DNA of 64,000 nucleotides from UBA12018 sp051656605 (lineage in GTDB: Bacteria; Bacteroidota; Bacteroidia; Bacteroidales; CAMTPD01): NCBI GenBank assembly GCA_051656605.1, contig JBOGCF010000044.1, positions 62,001-126,000 of the forward strand, read 5' to 3'. Below, one piece after another: positions 17,672 to 26,740 of the stretch. Every line of letters starts with the position of its first letter. Position 1 is the stretch's first letter. The notes below the pieces were generated by a model. The model made no database searches. It had not been told where the DNA came from and saw only the letters and a program-made list of their open reading frames with translations. The position numbers were made by a program, and so were the translations under genes.

Positions 17672-18613
17672 CTATCGGGTTACATGTTGCGTACACAACA
17701 AAATAAAGTAATCTTCGATCGAAGGACTCAACGGATCCAAAAGCTCAACCTCCACTCCTCGACTTTGCAAAAAGGATTTGAAAGCATCAACGCGATCTAC
17801 CCCATCGGCAAACCATAAATGCAAGTTATCGCCAAACGAGAAACAATTGCCAATCCCTTCGAATGCGCGCACCGTACCCAGCGTCTTGTTTACATCCTTG
17901 CATCTGAGCAACCACAGCTGATACGGAAAAGCCCGAGTCAGTTCCTCCGGAGTACCTTCGTTCAATATCGTTCCATTCAGCATCAAAGCCATGCGATCAC
18001 AACGAGCAGCCTCATCCATATACGGAGTAGAAACCACGATGGTCATCCCCTGCTCTTTGAGGCGTCCCAGCATATCCCAAAACTCCTTTCTCGACACAGG
18101 ATCAACCCCCGTAGTAGGCTCGTCGAGCAACAAGATCGAAGGCTTATGTATCAATGCGCAGCAAAGCGCCAGTTTTTGTTTCATCCCCCCCGAAAGAGCA
18201 CCCGCCCTACGCGTCTTGAAAGGCTCCAGTTGGGTATAGATCTCTTTGATCTGATCATAATTGGCCTCGATAGAAGTATGAAACAGCGTTGCGAAAAAGT
18301 GCAAATTCTCCTCCACACTCAAATCTGTATAAAGCGAAAAACGCCCCGGCATGTATCCGATCGTATCGCGCAAACTTCGATAATCGGCCCTTACATCATT
18401 TCCATTGAGGTATACGTCACCTTTGTCGGCCAATAGCAACGTGGCAATGATACGAAACAACGTCGTTTTACCCGCACCATCAGGCCCGATCAGTCCGAAT
18501 ATCTCCCCCTTGTTTACCTTGAAAGAAATATCACGCAACGCCTCAATCACCGCACCTTTCTTAGTCGTTTTGTACGATTTTGATACCCCTTGTACATCAA
18601 TTACACACTCCAT
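17672..18613 (-). CDS. ABC transporter ATPase (first of a pair)
   Basis: A 313-residue nucleotide-binding subunit. It has Walker A GPDGAGKTT, signature LSGGMKQKL, and Walker B LLLDEPTTGVDP. In the Q-loop position the protein reads YMPGRFSLY, without the usual Gln. In the H-loop position it reads STPYMDEA, so the His expected by analogy with the partner's TTHYMDEA is absent. About 70 C-terminal residues extend beyond the ATPase core. It corresponds to the N-terminal half of YbhF. The two variants suggest an asymmetric pair with one dominant hydrolysis site, an inference from motif reading. Confidence 0.93.
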   Translation of the reverse strand: MECVIDVQGVSKSYKTTKKGAVIEALRDISFKVNKGEIFGLIGPDGAGKTTLFRIIATLLLADKGDVYLNGNDVRADYRSLRDTIGYMPGRFSLYTDLSVEENLHFFATLFHTSIEANYDQIKEIYTQLEPFKTRRAGALSGGMKQKLALCCALIHKPSILLLDEPTTGVDPVSRKEFWDMLGRLKEQGMTIVVSTPYMDEAARCDRMALMLNGTILNEGTPEELTRAFPYQLWLLRCKDVNKTLGTVRAFEGIGNCFSFGDNLHLWFADGVDRVDAFKSFLQSRGVEVELLDPLSPSIEDYFILLCTQHVTR

Positions 18614-18621
18614 AGCATCGG

Positions 18622-19521
18622 TTATTTAGTGCGAACTACATCGCCATACATACCCATCTTGAGGTATCCGTCGTTCTTCACGGCAATCTTAACCGCATAC
18701 ACCAAGTTGGCGCGTTGATTTTTGGTTTGAATTGTTTTGGGCGTAAACTCAGCCACATCCGAAATCCAAACAATCTCCCCCTCATACAAGCGTTCGTTAT
18801 CCCCATAGTCTGAAGCAACGGTCAACTTATCTCCTTGTTTCAGATCAAACAACTGATCGCCCGTAAAGTAAGCCTTCAACTTTACCGTATCCGGATTGGC
18901 CACCTTATAAAGCGGTTTGCCCGCAACGGCAAACTCCCCCTGCTCAGCATATTTAGCCAACACAACCCCGGTGATCGGATTCACAATATGCGCTTTCTGC
19001 AACAGATCTTCCACTTGCGCAATCTGAATATCGATGGCCGAACTCTGCGCGTCGATACTACTAATATTAATGGATAGGTTATTTTCAAGCGCTGCCAATT
19101 GGCCCTCCAATATCTTTACCTGCGCATTGGTATCATCCACCTGCTTTTGTGTAGCTGCATCTCCGGCAAAAAGCTTAGACACGCGCAACTGCTCCGTTTT
19201 GGCATTTGCGACAGACTCCTTCAGTGCCGCTATTTGCTTCGCCACATTGGGAAGATGCGTTTGAGTAGCCGTGCGGTTCTTGTACAGCAACATCTTCTGC
19301 AAATACAACTGCGTGGTATCTACATAGCCAAGCAATGCCCCGGCATTTACCCGGTCCCCCTCTTCAAGAGCCAGCTCCTCAATCACACCCGAACTTTGTG
19401 CAGACACCACCACCTCGGTCGTTTCAAACATTCCCGAAGCAATCACCTCTTGTTTGTCGCGCTTGCACGATGTGGCAATCAAACCAACCACCGCAACCCA
19501 TATTATCCATCTATATTTCAT
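18622..19521 (-). CDS. HlyD-like membrane fusion lipoprotein (YbhG-like)
   Basis: A 299-residue periplasmic adaptor. The lipobox LIATSC lies at about residue 19 when translation starts at ATG 19521; an in-frame ATG at 19536 would add five residues. A biotinyl-lipoyl-like segment (VVSAQSSGVIEELALEEGD), a coiled-coil hairpin (about residues 75-165) and a beta-barrel region follow. It bridges the inner-membrane ABC-2 channel to TolC, as in YbhG or EmrA systems. It is located between the TolC and ATPase genes of the operon. Confidence 0.92.
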   Translation of the reverse strand: MKYRWIIWVAVVGLIATSCKRDKQEVIASGMFETTEVVVSAQSSGVIEELALEEGDRVNAGALLGYVDTTQLYLQKMLLYKNRTATQTHLPNVAKQIAALKESVANAKTEQLRVSKLFAGDAATQKQVDDTNAQVKILEGQLAALENNLSINISSIDAQSSAIDIQIAQVEDLLQKAHIVNPITGVVLAKYAEQGEFAVAGKPLYKVANPDTVKLKAYFTGDQLFDLKQGDKLTVASDYGDNERLYEGEIVWISDVAEFTPKTIQTKNQRANLVYAVKIAVKNDGYLKMGMYGDVVRTK

Positions 19522-19578
19522 GCTATTATATCTCATTTTTATATTTTCTTTCCATCTAAAAAACAGACGATTTATTCT

Positions 19579-20859
19579 TTACAAACCATCCTTTCGTCCG
19601 GTAGCAAATTCGATTTGATACTGGCTGTAGATAAACTGAATGTGATGAATATCCTTTTCGATCCGTGCATTCCCCTCATTATTAATACTGCGCAACAGAT
19701 CGGAAGTTGTAATTACCCCATTGGCATATTTCACCTCAAAACTCTCACGAATACGTTTGCGAAGCGCTACAATCTCATCATCGTTGCGCATCAAATCCAT
19801 GTAGTTGTGCATCTGCATTTGAGAAGAGATCAATCCGAGTCGAAGATTGTACAAGAAATTAGCCTGTTGCACATCCACCTTATTCCTATCGTTTTCAATC
19901 TGCCTCAAATCATTCTTACGCGTATAAAGCGCACCAAGATTCCAGCTCACACTCAATCCGCCAAGCAAAAGATGGTCCAACTTCTGATTCAGCAAATGAA
20001 TACCCGGAGTCGTATATATAGCCTGCGCAAACACCCCTACACGCGGCATCAATGCAGCTTTTATCGCGTGCTCCCTGCTCGAGATCTGCGCCTTATTATT
20101 TTCAAACAAAGTCAATTCGGGACGCGAAATCGGCAGATCGGGAAGAGCAACATCCGTATTCAACACAGCCGGCTGCTCAAAAGAAGCCCCCTCATTTACC
20201 TCCAATCCCGTCATATAAGCCAGCATCCGCATGTAAGCTTTTTGCGTATTGGTAACCGTGAGCAATTGCTGCTCCACATCCAGCATCGAGGCCCTTACCT
20301 CATCCACATCCGAGCGAAAAGCAGCCCCATTGGCCAAAGCAGCCTCAACCCGCTTTAAGTTGGCCGCCAGCGTAGCCTCCTGCAAACGGAGCTGTTTCTG
20401 CTGCTGCTCCAAAGTCAGAATCCCGAAGTAAATCTCGTTTACCCGTTGCCTAAGCGCATACATCGACACATCATTCTGAGCCACTTCCACCTGTGCTCCC
20501 GCCTCAATCATTTTACGTTGCGCATGCGTAGCACCGCCATCCCATATCGCCTGATCTACGCGAGCCACACCCGCAACCTGATGATTCGACGCCTTCTGCG
20601 CAGGCATATTGGGAAGTGCAATCGTCGGGATACCACTCACCATCACCGCATAGCCCGAAATACCCAATTGCGGCAAATACGCCTTTGACGCATTGGATAG
20701 CGAAAAAGCCCTCGATTTCTCGATCAGCTCATATTGCCTCACATAAGGATAATTCTTTTTAGCCTGCTCCTGACACACCTCAAGCGAAAGAAGTTGTGCA
20801 GCCGCACTCCCCCAACACGCACTTCCGATCAAGAGAAAACCCACCAATCTATAAGTCAT
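19579..20859 (-). CDS. TolC family outer-membrane efflux protein
   Basis: A 426-residue outer-membrane factor with a signal peptide (cleavage after GSAAAQ) and the long helical repeats of the OEP family, with two similar halves. It is the first gene of the minus-strand operon tolC-hlyD-ATPase-ATPase-permease-permease, and it provides the outer-membrane exit duct. No regulator gene (for example TetR) is adjacent, unlike many such operons. The substrate is unknown; drugs, or lipids and antimicrobial compounds, are typical for this type. Confidence 0.92.
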   Translation of the reverse strand: MTYRLVGFLLIGSACWGSAAAQLLSLEVCQEQAKKNYPYVRQYELIEKSRAFSLSNASKAYLPQLGISGYAVMVSGIPTIALPNMPAQKASNHQVAGVARVDQAIWDGGATHAQRKMIEAGAQVEVAQNDVSMYALRQRVNEIYFGILTLEQQQKQLRLQEATLAANLKRVEAALANGAAFRSDVDEVRASMLDVEQQLLTVTNTQKAYMRMLAYMTGLEVNEGASFEQPAVLNTDVALPDLPISRPELTLFENNKAQISSREHAIKAALMPRVGVFAQAIYTTPGIHLLNQKLDHLLLGGLSVSWNLGALYTRKNDLRQIENDRNKVDVQQANFLYNLRLGLISSQMQMHNYMDLMRNDDEIVALRKRIRESFEVKYANGVITTSDLLRSINNEGNARIEKDIHHIQFIYSQYQIEFATGRKDGL

Positions 20860-20995
20860 TCAGTTGTTTATTTAAGTATTCAGATTATCAATCAACCAAT
20901 TTGATCCATTGATATAATAAATACACCAATTACCGATCAATTGTTTTACCGTCGACAAAGAAACAACACAAATGAATACGTTTTTTTTACAAAAG

Positions 20996-21031
20996 TAAAA
21001 AAGGACATGCCGCTTTACACGACATGCCCTT
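20996..21031 (-). terminator. Terminator of the MRJP-VOC gene
   Basis: On the minus strand AGGGCATGTC pairs with GGCATGTCCT (two G-U pairs), followed by TTTTTT. It lies 32 nt after the stop at 21064. Confidence 0.85.
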
Positions 21032-21063
21032 AGCTGATGAACGAATCCATCAATATACTTCTA

Positions 21064-22578
21064 TTAATATGCTCCTTGCGAATAAGTCATTTCGTACGAG
21101 TGCGTATATATTTCAAAAACCACACCAAACGGATCTTCAACGTAACACATCTTAAAAGGCTTCTCACCCGGATAGTACTCACGGATCGGCATACGTTGCT
21201 TGCCCCCCGCCTCAATAATCTTCTGTACCAATCCTTCAATATCCGGATCTTGCACAGAGAAATGGAATAAACCGGCATGAAACGGATCAAAGTCTGGTCG
21301 CTTCTCAGCCGCCTGTTTAAACTCAAACAGTTCAATACCCACTTTATCAGAAGTAGCCAAATGCGCAATTCTAAAATCGCCCCATCCTTCGCCAAACACA
21401 TCGATACACATTTGTCCGATTGCAGTCTCTTTTTCTTCAACAACCTTGGTTGGCTCCATGATTACATACCAACCCATTACATCTCTGTAAAATTTTACAG
21501 CCTCATCTAAATTAGGCACTGTAATACCAATATGAGAAAATGCCTTCGGATACACTTGTTCTTTCTTTTTCATAGCTATAATTTGATATTTATTTCGTTG
21601 ATTAACCGGATAATTAATTTGTGATGTAGTAAAATAAATCGTCCCCTCGTGATCTGCAGCAAAACTATCTGCCCATCTCACGCCAAAACCAAGATCTATA
21701 TTTTGCCCTTGTTTTTTATGCAGGTCATATACCCAGATACCCTCTTTGGATAAATCACCCATAAACAACTTATTATTGTGAAGCAACATCCCATCGGTAG
21801 CAACATTCGTTGCATTCTCTACAGTGATTGCTTCTGCTCGTTCAGATACAGACAACGCCTTATTCCTCAACACATCGGTAGTAATTTTATAGAGAACATC
21901 ACCTGTGAGAGCTGTGAAAAACAACTCCTCGCCATTTTGTGAAAGTTCAATACCATCACTATTCACCCGATTGCTCCAAAATCCGGTTGTGTCAAAATTG
22001 ATGCCCTTCAAATTAGCCATCACCTCTTCAACCCTACTATCCAAAGCGCGCCAAGAAGCCCCGGTACTCAAATCGAGCACAACAATACCACCAAGCTGAG
22101 AGTCGGTCATATATGCAATATTCCGTTTCGTATCAATTCTCACATCATTGAGGTAACTGGCACTTGGAGCCACAGTCTGCGGAAAAGAATAAGTACGTTC
22201 GATCTTATTGGAAGATAGATTTACACGATAAAGCTTGGCTCCCCCTTTTACTACTCCTGCAAACTGAGGATTAGCCGGATCTAAAATCCACAAACGATCG
22301 AGATCGTCAATCACGACGCTTTGTACACAAACAAACCGATCGTTATCCTTCGCCGAAGGATAGGCTACCGTTTTGCCATCAACAACCTCAGCCACTTTAT
22401 ACGGACTTGCCACATCCCAAGAAGGAAAGTTGACAAAAATTCTTTTTTGCGACGATACGGCAATACCGGTCCATTGGTAATCCGATTCCGCAATCACAGC
22501 CCCTGTATAGCGATCTTGAGCAAAAACACCAGCAACTGTGGTGAAGAGCATAATAAATAATAAATTCAGTGTCCTCAT
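21064..22578 (-). CDS. Secreted Yellow/MRJP-like protein fused to a VOC domain
   Basis: A 504-residue exported protein with a signal peptide ending GVFAQ. Residues about 25-335 form a major-royal-jelly/Yellow-type beta-propeller (SVVIDDLDRLWILDP, YLNDVRID, SDGIELSQNGEELFFTAL). From about residue 340 a complete VOC (glyoxalase/bleomycin-resistance) domain follows: FSHIGITVPNLDEAVKFYRD at its start and DPFGVVFEIYTH at its end. The join reads QIIAMKKKEQVYPKAF. The internal Met could once have been the start of a separate VOC gene, but the reading frame is open across it. It is divergent from an HxlR regulator, which may control it. Confidence 0.85.
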   Translation of the reverse strand: MRTLNLLFIMLFTTVAGVFAQDRYTGAVIAESDYQWTGIAVSSQKRIFVNFPSWDVASPYKVAEVVDGKTVAYPSAKDNDRFVCVQSVVIDDLDRLWILDPANPQFAGVVKGGAKLYRVNLSSNKIERTYSFPQTVAPSASYLNDVRIDTKRNIAYMTDSQLGGIVVLDLSTGASWRALDSRVEEVMANLKGINFDTTGFWSNRVNSDGIELSQNGEELFFTALTGDVLYKITTDVLRNKALSVSERAEAITVENATNVATDGMLLHNNKLFMGDLSKEGIWVYDLHKKQGQNIDLGFGVRWADSFAADHEGTIYFTTSQINYPVNQRNKYQIIAMKKKEQVYPKAFSHIGITVPNLDEAVKFYRDVMGWYVIMEPTKVVEEKETAIGQMCIDVFGEGWGDFRIAHLATSDKVGIELFEFKQAAEKRPDFDPFHAGLFHFSVQDPDIEGLVQKIIEAGGKQRMPIREYYPGEKPFKMCYVEDPFGVVFEIYTHSYEMTYSQGAY

Positions 22579-22612
22579 CTACTTTTTTATTGCAAAGTAA
22601 CGAGCTAACTTC

Positions 22613-22620
22613 TACTTTTG
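22613..22620 (+). promoter_or_regulatory. -7 box in the HxlR / MRJP-VOC divergent region
   Basis: TACTTTTG matches TAnnTTTG fully and lies 46 nt upstream of the HxlR start. On the minus strand TTACTTTG (complement of 22592-22599) is a one-mismatch -7 box for the MRJP-VOC gene. The 87-nt intergenic region therefore appears to hold two back-to-back promoters, a usual place for an HxlR operator. Confidence 0.55.
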
Positions 22621-22665
22621 CAAGTACTTACAAAATAGTTATCTAGTAACCAAAAGGAGTAAAAT

Positions 22666-23022
22666 ATGCAAGATCAATGCAATACAACTTACATTTTTGA
22701 TAAAAAAGAATACACTTGTTCATTGGAATTGGCCATGGACCTTATCGGAGGAAAGTGGAAGACAATGATGCTGTTTCATTTGAAAGATGGCGCTATGCGT
22801 TCAGGCGATCTACAACGCACATTAAAAGGAATCGCGAACAAAATGTTTACCCAAACAGCTAGAGAGCTGGAAAGCTACGGACTCATCAAACGTATTGTTT
22901 ATCCCGTAGTTCCGCCCAAAGTGGAATATCAACTTACCCCAAAAGGAGAATCCGTGCTACCTATCATTAAAGATTTAGCACAATGGGGCATCGACATCGC
23001 TGAGAAAATTCAAAAGCCTTAA
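22666..23022 (+). CDS. HxlR family transcriptional regulator
   Basis: A 118-residue winged-helix regulator. It has the family start CSLELAMDLIGGKWKTMMLFHL, the recognition region (SGDLQRTLKGIANKMFTQTARELESYGLI), and the wing with PPKVEYQLTPKGESVLP. Cys5 and Cys18 are in positions where HxlR/YodB-type proteins carry redox- or electrophile-sensing cysteines, though sensing here is only inferred. It is divergently transcribed from the MRJP-VOC gene, its likeliest target. Confidence 0.93.
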   Translation: MQDQCNTTYIFDKKEYTCSLELAMDLIGGKWKTMMLFHLKDGAMRSGDLQRTLKGIANKMFTQTARELESYGLIKRIVYPVVPPKVEYQLTPKGESVLPIIKDLAQWGIDIAEKIQKP

Positions 23023-23157
23023 ACAAGCAATGCAGATCATAAAATATACAATTATCTGTAAATTGCTTCAAACTATAGAAAAAGCATCAAACTCTTACAA
23101 TTTACATGCTGTTATAGTCTAGATATAGCATAAACCTAATTTTAATTCGTAACACTC

Positions 23158-23937
23158 ATGTCAAAACTAGATGCATTATTTGATCTTTCCGGCAAAGTAG
23201 CCATCGTAACCGGTGGAGGTGACGGTATCGGTAAAGGAAGTTGCCAAATTCTGGCACAAGCCGGAGCTTCGATCGTAGTAAGTGATCTCGATATTCAAAA
23301 GGCGCAAACCGTAGCTGATGAAATAAAAGCTGCCGGAGGCAAAGCAATTGCTGTACCTTGCAACGTACTCAAAGACGAAGATCTTGTAAACGTAGTTGAT
23401 ACAGCTGTAAAAGAGTTCGGAACCGTAAACATCCTGGTAAATAATGCCGGAGGCGGTGGTGGTGGAAGAGAAAATCCATTCAATACCGACAGAGCATACT
23501 TCGAACGCGTATTTAACCTCAACCTATTCAGTGCATGGCGTTTGTGTCAACTCTCAGTACCACACATGGACAAGTCGGGCTACGGTAGTATCATCAACAT
23601 CACCTCGATGGGTAGCATCAATAAAAGTCCCAATATGAGTGCTTATGCAGCATCAAAAGCTGCACTCAATCACATGGCGGCAAACTTAGCGTTCGACTTT
23701 GGACCTATGGGAGTACGTATCAACAATGTAGGTCCGGGAGCTACAAGAACTCATGCACTCGAAACAGTACTTACCCCAGAAATCGAAGCCCGTATGCTAG
23801 CACATACACCAATCAAACGTCTTGGCACCGTAGCAGACATTACAGGAGCCGTACTTTACTTTGCCGCACCGATCTCTGCATGGGTAAGCGGACAAGTACT
23901 CTTCGTAAATGGTGGAGGTATCCAAACACTCGACTAG
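23158..23937 (+). CDS. hdhA: 7-alpha-hydroxysteroid dehydrogenase-like SDR
   Basis: A 259-residue classical SDR: TGGGDGIGKGS cofactor loop, NNAGGGGGG, ITSM with the catalytic Ser, and catalytic YAASK. Beyond the general fold it shares HdhA-specific stretches known from the E. coli 7-alpha-HSDH: LVNNAGGGG, TPEIEARMLAHTPIKRLG and WVSGQVLFVNGGGIQ. The reaction would be NAD(P)-linked oxidation of the 7-alpha-hydroxyl of bile acids. A different alcohol substrate remains possible, since related SDRs are often annotated as glucose dehydrogenase. It has its own strong terminator and no operon partner. Confidence 0.75.
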   Translation: MSKLDALFDLSGKVAIVTGGGDGIGKGSCQILAQAGASIVVSDLDIQKAQTVADEIKAAGGKAIAVPCNVLKDEDLVNVVDTAVKEFGTVNILVNNAGGGGGGRENPFNTDRAYFERVFNLNLFSAWRLCQLSVPHMDKSGYGSIINITSMGSINKSPNMSAYAASKAALNHMAANLAFDFGPMGVRINNVGPGATRTHALETVLTPEIEARMLAHTPIKRLGTVADITGAVLYFAAPISAWVSGQVLFVNGGGIQTLD

Positions 23938-23980
23938 CTATCAGCCACTTAACACATATATACACTGTAATATTATATTT

Positions 23981-24030
23981 AAAAAGCACCATTGAAAATT
24001 CTTGACAGGATTATCAAAATGGTGCTTTTT
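23981..24030 (+). terminator. Rho-independent terminator
   Basis: AAAAAGCACCATT / AATGGTGCTTTTT is a perfect 13-bp stem ending in a T-run, 43 nt after the hdhA-like stop. Confidence 0.9.
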
Positions 24031-24252
24031 CTTCATTCAGAAGTTATATCACTTATCTTTTATTCTTAAAAGGATTGATTCTCAATCAAAAAGTCCAATA
24101 TTTAACTCATTTATTTTTCTGTATAATTCCATTCATCATGTATTTTTTTTATAAATTTGGAGTCAGCAAGTAGAGCAAAAAAGCCATTGTTTTACTTTTT
24201 TGTTAATTTTCTATCAATTATTTATTATATATGATTCTAAAATAAGCTTTTT

Positions 24253-25002
24253 ATGCCGATATTAGAAAACCTTTTAATCAGAGGGCTTAAAACAACAGAG
24301 GATTCCTGTATAAACAGCCTTTTATTAAAAGCAAAAGTAGAAGCAATGGCTACATTAGGTCAGCACTTCATATTTTTAGCCGATCAGCGACGACAAACCT
24401 TTACTTCATTCAATTTCAATCCAGATTTTCATCCATTATTCGGATCAAATCCGTACGCAGTAAAACTTGATAAAGTTTTAAGTCTAATCAATCCGTCAGA
24501 ATATGCATTACTAACTAAGTATATTCAAATTATAAATACACAATTCACTCATAAAAATAAACAAACCGATCAATATGTGTATTTCACAATCGAACACGCG
24601 TTTGATGTACACAAAGTACCCGAAGGAGCCCGTCTCAAGATTCTCCCCTTTCTTTACGATTCTCAAAACATCCTGCTTGCTACATTGGTCATTATTGAAC
24701 CGATACAGTACGCTGGAAGTGCCGTTTTAAAAAAACATTACACAAATGAGAATAAAACGAAGGTATACAATCTATTATCAAAACGATTTGTTCCGGAAGA
24801 ATCAACTTTACTCTCAAATATTGAATGTACAATCATCCATTTATCGGGAATGGGAGTCAAAGAAAAAGACATTGCGAAACAGCTCGACTTAACCTTATCC
24901 GGACTCAAACGAGTCAAAACCGTCATTTTTGAAAAACTAAAAGTTAATTCAATCTCCGAAGCAATTTTTGTTGCTTACAAACGAAGATACATTAACTCCT
25001 AA
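24253..25002 (+). CDS. LuxR-type regulator, group A (copy 1)
   Basis: A 249-residue protein. A LuxR/GerE-type helix-turn-helix sits at the C terminus (about residues 185-245: NIECTIIHLSGMGVKEKDIA, then SISEAI). The N-terminal 180 residues look like a divergent sensory (possibly PAS) domain: FTSFNFNPDFHPLFGSNPY, and a conserved IIEPIQYAGSAVL strand. There is no signal peptide or membrane segment. It is closely similar to the gene at 26741 (shared IAKQLD, LKR.KT.IFEKL, SISEAI). It is the first of four tandem LuxR-type genes; the next starts 16 nt downstream. The ligand is unknown. Confidence 0.82.
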   Translation: MPILENLLIRGLKTTEDSCINSLLLKAKVEAMATLGQHFIFLADQRRQTFTSFNFNPDFHPLFGSNPYAVKLDKVLSLINPSEYALLTKYIQIINTQFTHKNKQTDQYVYFTIEHAFDVHKVPEGARLKILPFLYDSQNILLATLVIIEPIQYAGSAVLKKHYTNENKTKVYNLLSKRFVPEESTLLSNIECTIIHLSGMGVKEKDIAKQLDLTLSGLKRVKTVIFEKLKVNSISEAIFVAYKRRYINS

Positions 25003-25018
25003 TCCATTCATATTTTAT

Positions 25019-25789
25019 ATGGGACTGCAATTTAAACCTTTTGATGAATTACTGACTAATGAAGTATATCACGACGTGAATCCGGTTGCATTTAAGCAAA
25101 CCGTACATGATCTTATCCGACATGCTTCTGTATATAGTAAAGCAACGAACGAAGCTTTTATGATCGCCTCTACCCTAAAGGGCGAGGTATACTATATTTC
25201 AGACGATTTGATAGCACTTACCGGTTATACAGCTCAAGAGCTTAGTAATATTGGCTATCAATTTATAAAAGAACTCATGACTCCGAAAGAGAATCAACTC
25301 ATGAAACAAATGTCTTATCAAACCTATGAAGAAATTTTTAAATTAAGACGCAAAGATACATCGTCCTATCACATTGCGCTATACAAATTTCGCATCAAGC
25401 ACAAGCTTGGACATTGGGTTACCTTAGAAAGTAGAGCTTATCCGGTATGTCATTTAAATAATAGGTTTATGTTTGTTGTTTGTTACATACACGATATACC
25501 TTTATATACGCGTCCCGAACTCGAAATCTTTTATATCAATGAGAAAATCAGATACATCTATAATCACTCGCAAAAAAAATTCATCAAATCGGAAAAGATT
25601 CAGCTCAATTCGATCGAGCATCAGATTTTAAAACTCACAGCTACAGGACATAAGGAGTATCAAATTGAAAAAGAGATGCAACTCGACATCAATAATATCA
25701 AATACTATAAAAAGAAGATTATGCAAAAAATGTCGGTGAGCAGTATGCCCGAAGCAATATATCTTGCCTTAAAGAACGAGCTGCTTTGA
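25019..25789 (+). CDS. PAS-LuxR regulator, group B (copy 1)
   Basis: A 256-residue protein with a clear PAS domain (about residues 55-165: VYYISDDLIALTGYTAQEL and later LGHWVTLESRAYPV) and a C-terminal LuxR-type HTH (LTATGHKEYQI ... KYYKKKIMQKM ... SMPEAIYLAL). There is no REC domain or membrane segment, so it probably senses an intracellular signal directly. ATG 25019 was chosen because the longer frame from 24968 would overlap the preceding gene. It is a close paralogue of the 25888 gene. Confidence 0.85.
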   Translation: MGLQFKPFDELLTNEVYHDVNPVAFKQTVHDLIRHASVYSKATNEAFMIASTLKGEVYYISDDLIALTGYTAQELSNIGYQFIKELMTPKENQLMKQMSYQTYEEIFKLRRKDTSSYHIALYKFRIKHKLGHWVTLESRAYPVCHLNNRFMFVVCYIHDIPLYTRPELEIFYINEKIRYIYNHSQKKFIKSEKIQLNSIEHQILKLTATGHKEYQIEKEMQLDINNIKYYKKKIMQKMSVSSMPEAIYLALKNELL

Positions 25790-25887
25790 TTCTATACCAT
25801 TCAATAAAGTAAAATGGAATACAAGATTATCTAAATTAATAAACTCTACTATCATGTCTTTGTTAGTCTGACAAAAGTCGTATATAT

Positions 25888-26676
25888 ATGCTCCAGAAAA
25901 AACTTCAACTTCAATTTGATATCGATGAATATCTTGCCCGTAGCAACAAAAAAGAATTCGACAAAGAATCGTTACAAAAAGCAACAACCGATTTTTTACG
26001 AAGCTCTATTGTGTGTGGCGATGCTTTAGAAAAAGCAACGCTCATTACCTGTGCCGATAAAAGCAATGTGTATTACATGTCAGACTCTTTTCTTAAACTT
26101 ACCGGTTATACGCGTGAAGAAACCGAACGCTTTGGTCCCAATTTTATCGTACACATTATGAAAAAAGAAGACATAGAATTAATGCGGAACATCCGTGAAA
26201 TGGCAACACAAGAAGTCAATTCACAACGTAATCGAAGTTTTAAACGACATCATTTACACATGATACAATATGGATATCCAATAAAGCGAAAAGACGGAAA
26301 ATGGATCTCCGTCGAGTGCTCCGCTTATCCCGACTGTTTTATCAAAAACAAGCATTATTTCTTTGTGTCCTATATCAGACAAACCAAAAAAACAGATCGA
26401 TTATCCATTCAAATCTACTTCTTTCGCGAAAACATTCGTTTGATATACAATCACACAAAAGGCAAATTTATACCGGCCGATAAAATCCAACTCAATAAAA
26501 TAGAGTCTAATATATTGCAACTTACCGCAACCGGACATAAAGAGCATCAAATTGCAAAAAAAACCGGTTTAGACCACAACAGCATTAAGTACTACAAGAA
26601 AAATATAATGAAAAAAATGTGTGTCAATAGTATGCCCGAGGCCATTTATTACGCTCTCAAAAACGACATACTTTAG
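25888..26676 (+). CDS. PAS-LuxR regulator, group B (copy 2)
   Basis: A 262-residue paralogue of the preceding gene. It has the PAS segment VYYMSDSFLKLTGYTREE with DGKWISVECSAYPD, then the LuxR-type HTH (LTATGHKEHQIAKKTGLD, KYYKKNIMKKM, SMPEAIYYAL). The N-terminal 40 residues differ from copy 1. It is separated from copy 1 by 98 nt and from the next, group A, gene by 64 nt. The HTH is more conserved than the sensor half, suggesting both may read a similar DNA site but different signals. Confidence 0.85.
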   Translation: MLQKKLQLQFDIDEYLARSNKKEFDKESLQKATTDFLRSSIVCGDALEKATLITCADKSNVYYMSDSFLKLTGYTREETERFGPNFIVHIMKKEDIELMRNIREMATQEVNSQRNRSFKRHHLHMIQYGYPIKRKDGKWISVECSAYPDCFIKNKHYFFVSYIRQTKKTDRLSIQIYFFRENIRLIYNHTKGKFIPADKIQLNKIESNILQLTATGHKEHQIAKKTGLDHNSIKYYKKNIMKKMCVNSMPEAIYYALKNDIL

Positions 26677-26740
26677 ATACTACTACAATAACAGTGACAA
26701 CAAACATCTCCAAAACATACTATTTTCAAAAATCCATTAT

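Noticed and set aside
19099..20358. 419-codon plus-strand ORF opposite hlyD and tolC
   Set aside because: It spans two real genes on the other strand and their intergenic gap; its composition is typical of an antisense shadow.
24968..25018. Upstream TTG extension of the first PAS-LuxR gene
   Set aside because: It overlaps the end of the preceding gene and adds residues absent from the paralogue; ATG 25019 is the better start.
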